DNA of 64,000 bases from Isochrysis galbana. Taxonomy: Eukaryota > Haptophyta > Isochrysidales > Isochrysidaceae. Below are positions 1 to 10,459 of the stretch, one piece after another. Below the pieces are notes generated by a model. That model was not told the DNA's origin. It did no database searches and was given only the letters and a program-made list of their open reading frames with translations. The position numbers and the translations under genes were made by a program. Location of the stretch: the NCBI GenBank assembly GCA_018136815.1, contig CM030936.1, forward strand, positions 5,431,774 to 5,495,773, given 5' to 3'. Positions within the stretch are counted from its first letter, which is position 1. Each line of letters begins with the position of its first letter.

Positions 1-1574
1 TGTGATGACAATAGGGGCACGGTGGCCAGCACCGGTTGGCTCGGTGCGGCCGAAATCTCGGACTCGGTGACGGGCTTGATTACGCGGGCTCGGGATGCAC
101 TGTCTTGTGCGATTGGACTCGGACTCGGAACGGAAACGGAAGGGATCGGCTCGGCGGCGTGCAGCCTGCTGGAGTGGCAGGCCGGCTGCGGCGAGACTCG
201 GAACGGTGGCTCGGACAAGGACACAGTGGCTGTCGTCGAGGGCTTCGGCGTCAGCTTGTGTTTGGACTCGATACGCGGTGGCTCGTGAAACGGGGCTCGG
301 TTGTGGTTGGAATTCTGGAAGTGACCGGAGATTCCAAATGACTCAGACTCGGGGCGCGGAGGACCGAAGGTGAACACTCCCGCGGAAGGAGTGGTCGTCG
401 GAGGCTCAGTGAGTGGCTGGAGCTCCGTTAATCCTGCGGTCGACCGCGTGGTAGGACTCGGTGACGTTGTAAACTCGGACTCGGACTCGGACTCGGACTC
501 GGATGGCTCAGAACGGGGTTTGCTCAAAACAGGCTTGGACTCGGACTCGAAAGAAAGTGGGGAAGAACCGGAGAACTGCGCCTCCATCGTCGTAGTAATG
601 GAGACTGGTGATACCGGTGATGACTGGACTGGGCTCAGACTCGTAGATGGGCTCGCGGTGGCGTAAGACGAAGAGGGTAATTCTGAACGTGACTTGGACT
701 CGGACTCGTACTCGGGAGACGTTTTGTGGCTCGGACATGCGAAATTTGATTTGAAGGATTGAAGGTTGGATTGGGCCTGCGGCGGCTGGATTTTCGCAGA
801 CCGTGAGGTCTTGGACTGGGGATGCTTGAGGAGTGGCGGGGGGTAGCGGTTGAGCGGCTTGAGTTGATAGAGAGGCGGTGACGGTTGACTTGGTTTTGAG
901 GACTCGTGCGTGATATCGAGAATCAGGATGGAATCATCGGCATTGGGAGAAATAGGGGCAATCGGCGAGGGGGCAGGAGAAAGAGGGGGATGGAGGTGGC
1001 AGGGCTTGTCTGGAACTTGGGGAATCTTGGGGTACCGGTTGGAGGCCGTAGAAGTACTCGGCCGTAGCGTAACACGATCTTTTGGTGGGTGGCGTTCAGG
1101 CCCACTACCCTGGACTGGTAGCGGGGTAACAGCGCGGACGTGGGCCCCGCCGGCGACCTACTGGGCCGGACGGAGAACAACCATCGTGCGGAGGCGGCGG
1201 TGGACTTCTGGGTCGTTACCACACTCGCCACTGCCGCCTTCGCAGAGAAAACGAATGTATGGTTGGCAAACGACGGGGTTATGAGCTCCGTCGCCCGTGC
1301 CATACTTCCACAAGTCTGCCTCGGGCGTACCAGATGGGGCCCGGGGACGAAAGGCGCAGTACGCGCAGCCGTTGGCGTCGGTCCACTCCTTGACGTCGCG
1401 GTCTAGGTCGTCGAGACGCGGCGCCGTCATGGTGGCATCGGAGGGACGGCAGCGCGTGAGCGCAGCGCGAAGGGCCGGGTGACCAGCGTAACGAGAAATT
1501 TGCCAGAAGCGGGCTCGAGCTCGAGACCAGCTACCTGGATCCCATTCCGAGAGGCCCGAATCGGCCGGAAGCCA
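1..1574. repeat. GACTCGG-rich low-complexity tract, probable internal LTR-element debris
   Basis: The first 900 bases are dominated by irregular GACTCGG/GGACTC units, with a perfect run of about five GGACTC hexamers near 475-505. Six-frame reading gives only short frames. On the minus strand 1158-1480 keeps a Cys-containing open stretch (two C-x2-C pairs) next to the LTR-like repeat at 1575-1919. This would fit the internal part of that element, but no domain is recognisable. No gene is called here. Confidence 0.5.
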
Positions 1575-1919
1575 CCGCGAACGACTAGGTAGAAAGTAAG
1601 GCGGGAATCTACGTGCGTAAACCGAAAGGGGCGAGAGGATAGGCTTCGCGCGGGGGAAAAGCCCACAGCGACGAACACCTACGACGAGAGCGAGAGCGAG
1701 CGCGGGGGAACGACAGCAAGGAGGGACCAAAGATAGAGCAAGGCCCAAGGTGCAAAGGAGCGAAACAGGAGCGAGACAGGCCACAAAGGGGCGCGACGGC
1801 AAGGAGCGAGGGGCGAGTTACGAGTGACGAGTTCTACAAGTTACGAGTAAAACTCCGTGGCCACAAGACCGACTGAGAACGAAGACGCCGAAGGTCGGAA
1901 GTCGATCGCGGATGCGACA
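1575..1919 (-). mobile_element. LTR-like repeat B, copy 1
   Basis: About 345 bases are nearly the same as 9329-9673 in the same orientation. Read on the minus strand the unit starts with TGTCGCATCCGCGATCGAC, a TG start typical of an LTR. The similarity stops abruptly at both sides: at 1919 it abuts the heptamer satellite, and before 1575 the two copies differ. It is probably one LTR of a degenerate retrotransposon whose internal part lies toward position 1. A solo or truncated LTR is the alternative. Confidence 0.6.
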
Positions 1920-2873
1920 CTCTTCCCTCTTCTCTCTTCTCTCTTCTCTCTTCTCTCTTCTCTCTTCTCTCTTCTCTCTTCTCTCTTCTCTCTTCTCTCT
2001 TCTCTCTTCTCTCTTCTCTCTTCTCTCTTCTCTCTTCTCTCTTCTCTCTTCTCTCTTCTCTCTTCTCTCTTCTCTCTTCTCTTTTCTCTCTTCTCTCTTC
2101 TCTCTTCTCTCTTCTCTCTTCTCTCTTCTCTCTTCTCTCTTCTCTCTTCTCTCTTCTCTCTTCTCTCTTCTCTCTTCTCTCTTCTCTCTTCTCTCTTCTC
2201 TCTTCTCTCTTCTCTCTTCTCTCTTCTCTCTTCTCTCTTCTCTCTTCTCTCTTCTCTCTTCTCTCTTCTCTCTTTCTCTCTTCTCTCTTCTCTCTTCTCT
2301 CTTCTCTCTTCTCTCTTCTCTCTTCTCTCTTCTCTCTTCTCTCTTCTCTCTTCTCTCTTCTCTCTTCTCTCTTCTCTCTTCTCTCTTCTCTCTTCTCTCT
2401 TCTCTCTTCTCTCTTTCTCTCTTCTCTCTTCTCTCTTCTTCTTCTTCTTCTTCTTCTCTTCTTCTTCTCTCTTCTCTCTTCTCTCTTCTCTCTTCTCTCT
2501 TCTCTCTTCTCTTCTTCTCTCTTCTCTCTTCTCTCTTCTCTCTTCTCTCTTCTCTCTTCTCTCTTCTCTCTTCTCTCTTCTCTCTTCTCTCTTCTCTCTT
2601 CTCTCTTCTCTCTTCTCTCTTCTCTCTTCTCTCTTCTCTCTTCTCTCTTCTCTCTTCTCTCTTCTCTCTTCTCTCTTCTCTCTTCTCTCTTCTCTCTTCT
2701 CTCTTCTCTCTTCTCTCTTCTCTCTTCTCTCTTCTCTCTTCTCTCTTCTCTCTTCTCTCTTCTCTCTTCTCTCTTCTCTCTTCTCTCTCTTCTCTCTTCT
2801 CTCTTCTCTCTTCTCTCTTCTCTCTTCTCTCTTCTCTCTTCTCTCTTCTCTCTTCTCTCTTCTCTCTTCTTCT
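1920..2873. repeat. (CTCTTCT)n heptanucleotide satellite, about 135 units
   Basis: About 950 bases of an almost perfect 7-bp tandem repeat. The + strand is entirely pyrimidine and the - strand entirely purine. Interruptions are few: a T-extended unit near 2083, extra T units near 2272 and 2412, a CTT triplet patch at 2436-2470, a shortened unit near 2512 and a CT insertion near 2785. Seven is not a multiple of three, so all frames stay open and produce long spurious Ser/Leu/Phe or Arg/Glu/Lys ORFs. None of these is a gene. Confidence 0.97.
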
Positions 2874-2934
2874 CTGCGCACGGCGAGCAGCTGTTCCGCA
2901 ATTACGGCGACGGCGACAATGCGGCCCCAAAACA

Positions 2935-3092
2935 CATGTTTTTCGCTGTTTTTTTTCGGGCGACGGCCTCCCCCCGCACATCTATTTTTTACATTGTTCA
3001 TTGTTTTTCTCTGTTTTTTTCGACGGCAAAAAATACTGTTTTTTGCTGTTTTATTTCTAAGTTTGTGACTGTTTTTCACATGTAGGATTACA
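2935..3092. repeat. CTGTTTT-rich dispersed repeat F, copy 1
   Basis: A tract with many CTGTTTTT units. It ends in a 20-base string (3066-3085) that recurs exactly near 36370-36389 at the end of another CTGTTTT-rich tract. It is probably a degenerate transposon end or a small dispersed repeat. The remainder up to 3600 is the upstream region of the kinase gene and shows nothing recognisable. Confidence 0.5.
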
Positions 3093-3600
3093 TGTGAGAT
3101 GTTAGCCGCCGTTTGCCGTTTGCAAATGGAAATGGCAAATGGCAAAAAAAGAATTGATAGTTGATAGACGGGGATCAAGACTGTGGCGCCGTTCATTTGT
3201 TCATTTCGGCTGGTGCCTGAATGCCTCTCACTCACTTCTCACTTTGTCCGGCGCCTACAGTAACAGGGACGGCCGGCGCCCGTGGCGTAATACAGTATCA
3301 GGGGCCCCGCGGGCCCCAATTTGTGATACAAGTAATACGTATTAGTCTTCAAGGGTAGGAATAGTGGAGTACCCTACACATCTGCGCAGCAGGCGTACAC
3401 ATGACCAGCGGAGAGCAGGAAGAGACGGGGGAAGAAAAGGAAGAAAGGAGAAAAGAGCATGGGCGCGGGCGGGTGGCAGTCAGTTCCTGTGCGATAGCAG
3501 CTCGACGACGAGCGAGAGCGGAGGAAGGGCGGCTCTTGTGTCACGACGGCACGGCAGCGGGTGAGAGTGATAAGTGCAAGCGTCAGGGGTTGCGTGGGCA

Positions 3601-6173
3601 ATGGGCTGCTGCTCGAGCAGCTCAGCTGCCCAGCCTTCAACTGTCTTCTCTCCGGGACTACTAGGTGACAAGTACACGATCACTCACCGCGTGCTCGGGC
3701 AGGGCACTTTTGGCATCGTCAAGGTGTGTGTCGACCGACAGGGAGGTACTGAGTGTGCCCTCAAGCTCGTCCCGCTCAACTGCGAGACAGGATTCGCTGG
3801 CCATGTGCGGTTTGGGGACATCAAGAAGCTTGAGACAGAGATCTTGGTGATGCGGACGATGGGATCGCACCCAAATATTCTTGAGCTGTACGATGCATAC
3901 AGGACGCCCTCGCAGGTGCAGATGGTACTTGAATACGCCAGAGGAGGCACACTGCTTGATCGGCTGATTGCAGACAGTGGATTCTCGGAAGTGAAGGTGA
4001 GATTTGCCCATGGGTGCCCATTGCAGGTCCATGCTTGGCACTATACACGGGCCACATTGGGTTGCAAAGGCTCTCCAAGTCTCATTGGCTTCCTCATCGA
4101 TCCGGTGATTGGTAGAAACAATCGTTCGCATGCGATGCGTGGTGCTGTGCAAGTGTCATATGAGGCACTCCCCGTCTCATAGGCTGCCTCGGCCATCCGG
4201 CAATTGGCAGAGGCCATAGGTCACCTGCACCGCAACCAGATCTGCCATCGTGATGTCAAATTAAGCAATGTGATGATTGGAGATGCCGAGACTTTTGTGG
4301 TAAAGCTCCTCGACTTTGGCTGTGCGCATTTGGGCTCTAAAAATGCCGACGGTCTTATGATAATGAGGAGGGTCGTCGGGACGGTCTCATACATGTGTGT
4401 GCCCGCACTATCCGATCTCTGCAGGGGGTGTCATAATGAAGGGCATGTGATTCATCTGTCTCGCAGGAACACTCGCATGAGGCGATTGATCAAGCCTGAT
4501 ATAGTCCGTCTGTCTGTCTTACGTAGGGCACCAGAACTTTTAGAGCTCAGCCTCGAAAAGTCGCGCATGTCGCCATTGAATCCCGCAGAGTCTTTCGTCT
4601 ACGACCAGGTGCATACGTTTATCCAAGGGAATGGGGACACGAGTGGTCTCAAATGCTGTCGGCGAGGACACCATTGCTCATAGGAACGCGCACATCTTTC
4701 CCCCTAGAGCTTGTCGGTTCGACATAACCGTCCTGTCGACTTGGCATTTCTATCCCCTTGTCTCACTGTCGCAGTCTGTCGACATTTGGGCATTGGGTGT
4801 GGTAATGATGAAACTGGTTTCCGGAAGATGGCCATCCTTCCGCCATCCACCAGGTCCCCGACAGCGGGAACTCATCCTCGGCTCGATCAAGCTGGGGGCG
4901 CATGCGTCTCTTGACGACGAGCACTGGTCGTCACTATCTGCCTCATGCAAGCAGCTCGTTCGCAGCATGCTCGCAATTCGTCCCCACGACCGCATCAAGC
5001 CGGAAGACATTCTGAGCCACCCGTGGATCTCAGGCACCTCAGCCCCTAGCGTATCACTCACACGGGCTCTTGAAGGCCTGAAGGAGCTACGGCTTGCCAG
5101 TCTGCAAAAGGTGTGCCATTGTCTGAGCGAATAGGGAGGCTGTGCTGCAGCGCGTGGCCTAGTATCTTGTTCGCAACTATGCACGTGCATCGTTTCCGCT
5201 CGTGACCATTCGATGATGCCCTTTGCATACCACGTACATGTCACCAGATACATCAAATCCATGCCCGATATACCTTCAATGCCCGTTTCTACATCCCATC
5301 GGTGCAGATAGTTCTACAGCTAATGGAGCCAAGGCTGAAGCTCGGCTGCGAGCTCGCTCCTCTTGAGCGCCTCTTTTCTGAGCTCGACATCAAGCACAAC
5401 GGGGCGATATCACGAGCAGATCTTGACAAGGTACCCACAGCAATGCGCACATCACCCGTCTTGCAAATCCCTGCGAGAAGATGAAGGCCATTATCTTTTA
5501 AGATTCACGCGCCAACCCTGCACCACGGCCTTCCCAAACGATTATGCCCGCGCCGTCTTCCATGTTGATACCCCAAAGGTTCTCGTCGCTTTGGACTCAC
5601 ACGGCTCGTACAATGCACGGCTAGCATCTCTATTCGAGACACTCGACCTCCGTGGAGATGGCGTCGTCTCATTGGCCGAATTTCGCGCTTCCGCTATTGC
5701 CCTGGACAAAAATCTGATGAGAAGACTCATCAAGCCTGCCTTCATGCAGGTGCCATGACAATGCGATCGAATTAGTGAGACGGATCTGTAAATGAGACGG
5801 CACGAGACCTAGGTTTATCGTGTGCTTACGTGTGCTCACAACCCTTGCCGTCACGGCATGTACATGCCCTGTGCATTGCATCCTAGCATGGCGCCTCGTC
5901 CACGTGGCTTCTAACGATAGCTCTCGCCCATCTTTGCAGATGGACATTGACAGCACTGGCGACATAGATGCCACAGAGGTTGCAAGGGCACTAACGTTGA
6001 TCGAGGCAGAGGATGGAGCGCCGATGATCACGGAAGCACAAGCGCAAGCGTTGCTTGACGAGTTTGATTTGACACACTCAGGAAAGCTCAATCTTGAAGA
6101 ATTTGAGGCCATGATGATGAGCGAGAGGCAACCTGCCTCCAGTGATGAGAAAGATTCCGAGGACAAGGTATAG
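3601..6173 (+). CDS. Calcium-dependent protein kinase (CDPK), 7 exons, 517 aa
   Basis: A Ser/Thr kinase fused to four EF-hands, which couples Ca2+ to phosphorylation, probably at a membrane. Exons read by GT-AG junctions and phase: 3601-3996, 4183-4394, 4527-4608, 4775-5110, 5308-5430, 5579-5749 and 5940-6173. The start was chosen because it gives MGCCSSSS, an N-myristoylation/palmitoylation signature of CDPKs, instead of the in-frame ATG 27 bases upstream. Kinase marks: Gly loop GQGTFGIV (33-40), Lys55, HRDVKLSN (154-161), DFG (176-178), and an APE (204-206) formed across intron 2. EF-hand loops lie at about 369, 406, 442 and 483; the last two are closest to canonical and the first is weak. 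The length is normal for the family. Seen: all motifs and phases. Inferred: membrane attachment. Confidence 0.93.
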
Positions 6174-6809
6174 AATTGAAGAAGGGCAGGTGGAGCAACA
6201 TTCCTACCGAGGGCGTCGTGGCATTCTTCAAGTTGAAGCGTGAAGCGTACACTATATGGCCTGGTCTGCAACGTGCGTGTGCACATAACGTGCTTGCCTT
6301 CTAGCTCATCCCGCTGGCCTTCTCTATGAGAGGAATTATAGACGCCAAATGACCGCCATCAAGCAACCTGTAATTTTCGATTGAGCTTGACATCCACGCC
6401 ACACGCCGGCCGCCGAGCAAGAGGCCCCGATAGTGCTTGAAGATACACTTTTTGGAGAAAGCCACGTTCTTGCACATGCATCAATTCCTCGGATGTTCCA
6501 GGTGTTGCGTGTGCAACGTTTGTCATCCACAAGGGTAGAGAGAGTTGGGTGACAACTCGCCGACATTTGTCGATGGGGATGGCCGCGAGAGAGACTTGAA
6601 ATGCAGGTTCAACATGCTCCATTTGGGCTGCCGCGTTGCCTATCAAATTGTGGCGCAAGGAGGCATTTCTTGCGGTTCCTGTCTCAATTAGACATAGAAA
6701 GCATGAAGGCGTCGTGGATCATTCCGTATGGCTTCTGGGCCGTTCGAAGGCTCGATTCAGAAGAAATATGGGAAGGCTGAAGAAAGCTCCCATATCAGTG
6801 TAGTATGTA
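6174..6809. other. Kinase downstream region with a possible minus-strand exon
   Basis: No supported gene. On the minus strand 6359-6658 is open for 99 codons, with unbiased protein-like composition and a possible AG|GT donor near its end. No family is recognised and no partner exon was found, so it is noted only as a candidate exon. Confidence 0.2.
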
Positions 6810-7010
6810 ATAGCGATAAAAAACATTCCCGAAGGGCTTAGGCTTCGCTATACTGTTAGCTCCGGGGATCCCATCGCACTCAGTGGTGCTGCCTCTCGCC
6901 ATCGCCTAAACCCCATACTCTCACCCCCTCACCCACTACCCCCTACCCCCCTCATTCCTTGGTCCTCGTCTTTGGCGGTATCGGGCCTAAGGCCTAAAAG
7001 TAAGTCTAAG
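6810..7010 (+). repeat. Dispersed repeat A, degenerate copy
   Basis: Starts with an A-rich AAAAAACATTCC-type block and continues with GCCATCGCCTA, C-rich spacers, a CTCATTCCTTGGTCCTCGTCTTTGG-like segment and a GGTATCGGG. The same order occurs at 40045-40300, 45915-46340, 63645-63900 and 13862-14173. No coding capacity. Confidence 0.5.
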
Positions 7011-7257
7011 TCTAAGTAGAGTACAAGGGACAAGGGGCAAGGGGAGATGCCGCATGGCGGGCAGTGAGGGGCGAAAGAAGGGGAAGGGTGTGGCTACTAG
7101 AGTGAGTCCCAGAGCGGCGAGCGAGGCGAGAATATTCAAATTATAATGTTTTTAGTAGTTTTTAAAAGCCCTGTTTGACCATCCTGTATCTTGTATGCTA
7201 GATGCTAGGCGACTTCTGCCCAAACCCGCGTGGGGGCCCACATGAGCCCCAAATGTA

Positions 7258-7500
7258 GAGGTGGGGACGGGAAAAATCGACTTTTCACAATCGCACCCAA
7301 AAGTCGATGTGAATGCATGGAGAGGTGTCTCATGCTATGATAAGAGCTTCTGCAAAGTTTCAGAAGCCAATTGTTTCATGGTGGCGAGTACGAGCGCAGA
7401 CAAAGCGGTGTTTTTTTTCGCGGTGGCCAGGGGATTTTTTTTGGGAGATTTTGGCGCGTTGGGGCTACAATGAAGGATGCTAGTGCCCACCAAAGGCCAC
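7258..7500 (+). repeat. MITE-like repeat I, copy 1
   Basis: Begins GAGGTGGGGACGGGAAAAAT followed by CGACTTTTCA and ends near GTGCCCACC. A copy at 54456-54640 starts and ends in the same way. The ends form an imperfect inverted pair (GAGGTGGGG against GTGCCCACC/GTGCCCACACCTC). It contains no gene; a short non-autonomous DNA transposon is suggested but not proven. Confidence 0.4.
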
Positions 7501-7822
7501 TTTAGGGGTTGCGGGGCTGGGACCCCGTCCTCTGCCGTCCCCAAAGGGCAGAAGTGTCACTTCCAGCACACACACACCCGACACCCGCCCCAGCTATCCA
7601 GCCCTTCCTTCCGGCAATTGACATGCCAACGCGCGCGCCCCCACTCAGATAGCCCGGTCACTCACTGTGGGGGTGCGGATGGCACCAGCTACAATGGGAG
7701 ATTGATGGGCTAAACAAGCTCCCTAAGGGTTCCGCTGAGATGGATCAGCGAAAAAAATTGGGGGTTATCCGTTATCCGGCGAAAATTTCGAAAATTACCG
7801 AATTTCGGGCCTTCGAAGGCGC

Positions 7823-8128
7823 TGTAGTCGGCCGTGTGTGGCGCCGTCAACTACGCTAACGTCACCCGGCCGAATGGGCCGGAGTGCCCAACTTTCGAAC
7901 GCGAGCGGGCGCACTGTCGGCGCTTTCTCGGCCATCCACTGAGATAGAATGCCCCACCAACCAGGCACCATATCCAAAGATGCCACCCTAGCAGCCACGC
8001 CAGTCGCCGCCGCCGCCCGCGCGCATCGCGCCGTAGTCGGCCGTGTGTGGCGCCGTCAACTACGCCGACGTCACCCGGCCGAATGGGCCGGAGTGCCCAA
8101 CTTTCGAACGCGAGCGGGCGCGCTGGGT
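7823..8128. repeat. Direct duplication of about 97 bp (7823-7919 and 8032-8128)
   Basis: Both arms start GTAGTCGGCCGTGTGTGGCG and end in GCGAGCGGGCGC, with only a few mismatches, separated by about 110 bases. Both read open in several frames but show no recognisable protein. Confidence 0.85.
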
Positions 8129-9328
8129 GAGAGTTTTTGCTGAGGAGGCTCGCACGCTGCCCCCATGCCAACGAGCTCGCGAACGCGATGCACTTGGCGA
8201 CCTTTCGGTAGAGGGCACAGGAAGTTCTACGGAAACAGCGCAGCGCGCCAAGAGGGCTGTATTGCAATGCTCACCACGATTCCCGAGCGCGCGGTTGGGT
8301 AGTCTGCGGGGTTGGGAGGCAGCGTACCAATATGCTGGATGGGGTTCTGCGCGTAGGAGCGCGTAGGCAAGCCGGTGTCATCCTCCTCAGGTTGGGGCTG
8401 GAAGTGGTGTGGTGCGGGGCTGACGGCCATGCTGCGTGGGCAGGTGAAGCAGAAATCGGCCGAGTGCGGTGGCATGCAACGCCGGTGAGACCGCCGACCG
8501 GTGTACCCGGACCATTTAGTCCGAACACCATCGACAAGGGGTGGCTGACCATGGCCGTGCTCTCGCTGGAGCGCGGCGAAGGTCGGCCTGTCAGGCGGGT
8601 CGGTCGCCATCGCTCTGCCTCGGATTCGGATTAGAGCGGGGAGAGGGACGAGGGGAAATCTTCCCCCGGTCCGACGATAAAAAAATGTGGGCCTCCGGAT
8701 CAACAAAAGTTTTTTTTTAACCCACTCTCCCCCACCTCTACCAAATGGCCTCCAGAGCTCCCTAGAGTCCCCTATTGGATCCCAATTCGGCCATATGTAC
8801 TATTTACTAAAAAAGGAAACAGCGTCCGTCTGTCTCGCGGACTACAAACTGACGGACTGGAGGTTACGGATGGGACAGAAGGAACCGGATGGGACAGAAG
8901 GTAGGCGGCGGAAGGCACGGCCTTTTGGGCATTGGCGGGTTGGACAGGCTGATCATCTCCCATGGCTGGAAGATGGATGGCGGGCAGTGGCGAGGGCGAG
9001 CGCGAGGACGGAACGGACATGGCAGATAGCGAGTGTGAGTGGGTGAGTGAGTGGATTGGGTTGGTGTTATAAGATTGCTTGTTACGACGGAGCGAGAGCG
9101 AGAGCGAGAACGAGGGAGCGAGGAGCGACTGGGGCGGCCGACAGGGTACCAATCCGCCTAGTCCGACAACAATCCGAGACACGCACACTCGACTTTCACC
9201 CAACATTCCTCCACACTAACGTATCTTTCACCACTTGGGCGGGGAAGACACAGAAGGAAGGAAACAAGGAAGAGAAAGCCGACAAGAGAGCGACGATGCG
9301 ACGGAAGAGCCGACGGCGAACGGCGATT
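8129..9328 (-). other. Probable internal/leader region of the repeat-B LTR element
   Basis: Minus-strand sequence downstream of the LTR-like copy at 9329-9673. A TGGTACCCTG string at 9142-9151 resembles the primer-binding site of the Copia element in this window (TGGTACCCCCG at 28033). Further along are Ser/Pro-rich open frames (for example from about 9017 and from about 8615) that could be gag remnants. No domain can be named, and no intact gene is present. Confidence 0.3.
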
Positions 9329-9673
9329 ACCGCGAACGAGTAAGTAGAAAGTAAGGAGGGAATCTATGTGGGTAAACCGAAAGGGGCGAGAGGGTAGGCT
9401 TCGCGCGGGGGAAAAGTCCGCAGCGACGAACACCTACGACGAGAGCGAGAGCGAGCGCGGGGGAACGACAGCAAGGAGGGACCAAAGGCAGAGCAAGGCC
9501 CAAGGTGCGAAGGAGCGAAACAGGAGCGAGACAGGCCACAAAGGGGCGCGACGGCAAGGAGCGAGGAGCGAGTTACGAGTGACGAGTTCTACAAGTTACC
9601 AGTAAAACTCCGCGGCAAACAAGATCGATTGAGCACTAAGACGCAAGGTCAGAAGTCGATCGCGGATGCGACA
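9329..9673 (-). mobile_element. LTR-like repeat B, copy 2
   Basis: A close copy of 1575-1919 in the same orientation, starting TGTCGCATCC on the minus strand. A short relic of the same terminus, TCGCATCCGCGATCGACC, occurs on the plus strand at about 17279. The two copies may be paired LTRs of one large rearranged element or separate insertions. Their internal neighbours do not match, which favours separate insertions. Confidence 0.6.
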
Positions 9674-10459
9674 CGGACTTACTAGCTTACTAGGGTTAAC
9701 GATTGTTTAATGGATAAAATAAAATTCGGTCATCAGCATCAGCGCGTGGGGAGATTCCCTCTAGAGCGTGCCGCCCCCCCCCCCCCCTCAAGTCCGGAAG
9801 TCCGAAGTCCAAAAGTCCAGAGCCTTTTCCCGGCCGCTGAGTGCCGACTCGCTCATCGCTCATCCGCGCCGGGGGGGGGCGGGGGGTCGGCAGTGGCTGC
9901 TGCTGCGTGTCGGCGGAAGTAAAATCGGAACCCCGCCAATCCGTGTTGCGAGTCATCAAAATATATCAAATTCGGGCGAAAGCTTGCTATCCATCGCGGT
10001 TGTCCTACGATACCGCCTGATGAATCCTGCGCCTCGTGGCCCGCCGTCTCTTCCCCACCTCCCCAATCGCCCTCTTCCCTTCCGCCATGGTGAGGGTCGA
10101 GCTGGGCAATGGGCTCTACAAGGAGACGGAGCAAGATGTCTCGTATGCACCACGCCCCCCCCTTCCCCCGCTCCCCCCCCCCCCCCCCCACTCCTGTTGG
10201 CACACGCAGTCCTCCGCCAAGCGAAAGTGAAAGGGAAAGGGGCAGAGTAGAAGGAATGGCACAAGGAAAGCAGCAGATAACAGGGAGCGGGAGGGCCTGT
10301 CACAGGCACAGCGCTGCGTAGCGCCGCACCGTGGCAATTGACCGGTTTCTGACTGCTGACTGATCCCACGAGAGCACACGCCAACTGCCCCCCCCACACA
10401 CACATACACGCACCTACACCTGCCCATCGCCCTGCCCCAAATCCTCACATGCATGCGTA
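9674..10459. other. Upstream region of the BCCT gene, no gene seen
   Basis: Contains long C and G homopolymers (around 9775-9788, 9871-9888 and 10171-10190), which suggest collapse-prone sequence. A possible splice acceptor (CACACAG at 10479-10485) precedes the second in-frame ATG of the BCCT gene. No other feature is supported. Confidence 0.5.

Noticed and set aside
1818-3235. Very long Arg/Glu/Lys or Ser/Leu/Phe ORFs on both strands
   Set aside because: They are translations of the 7-bp satellite, which lacks stops in any frame. The flanks do not resemble a gene.
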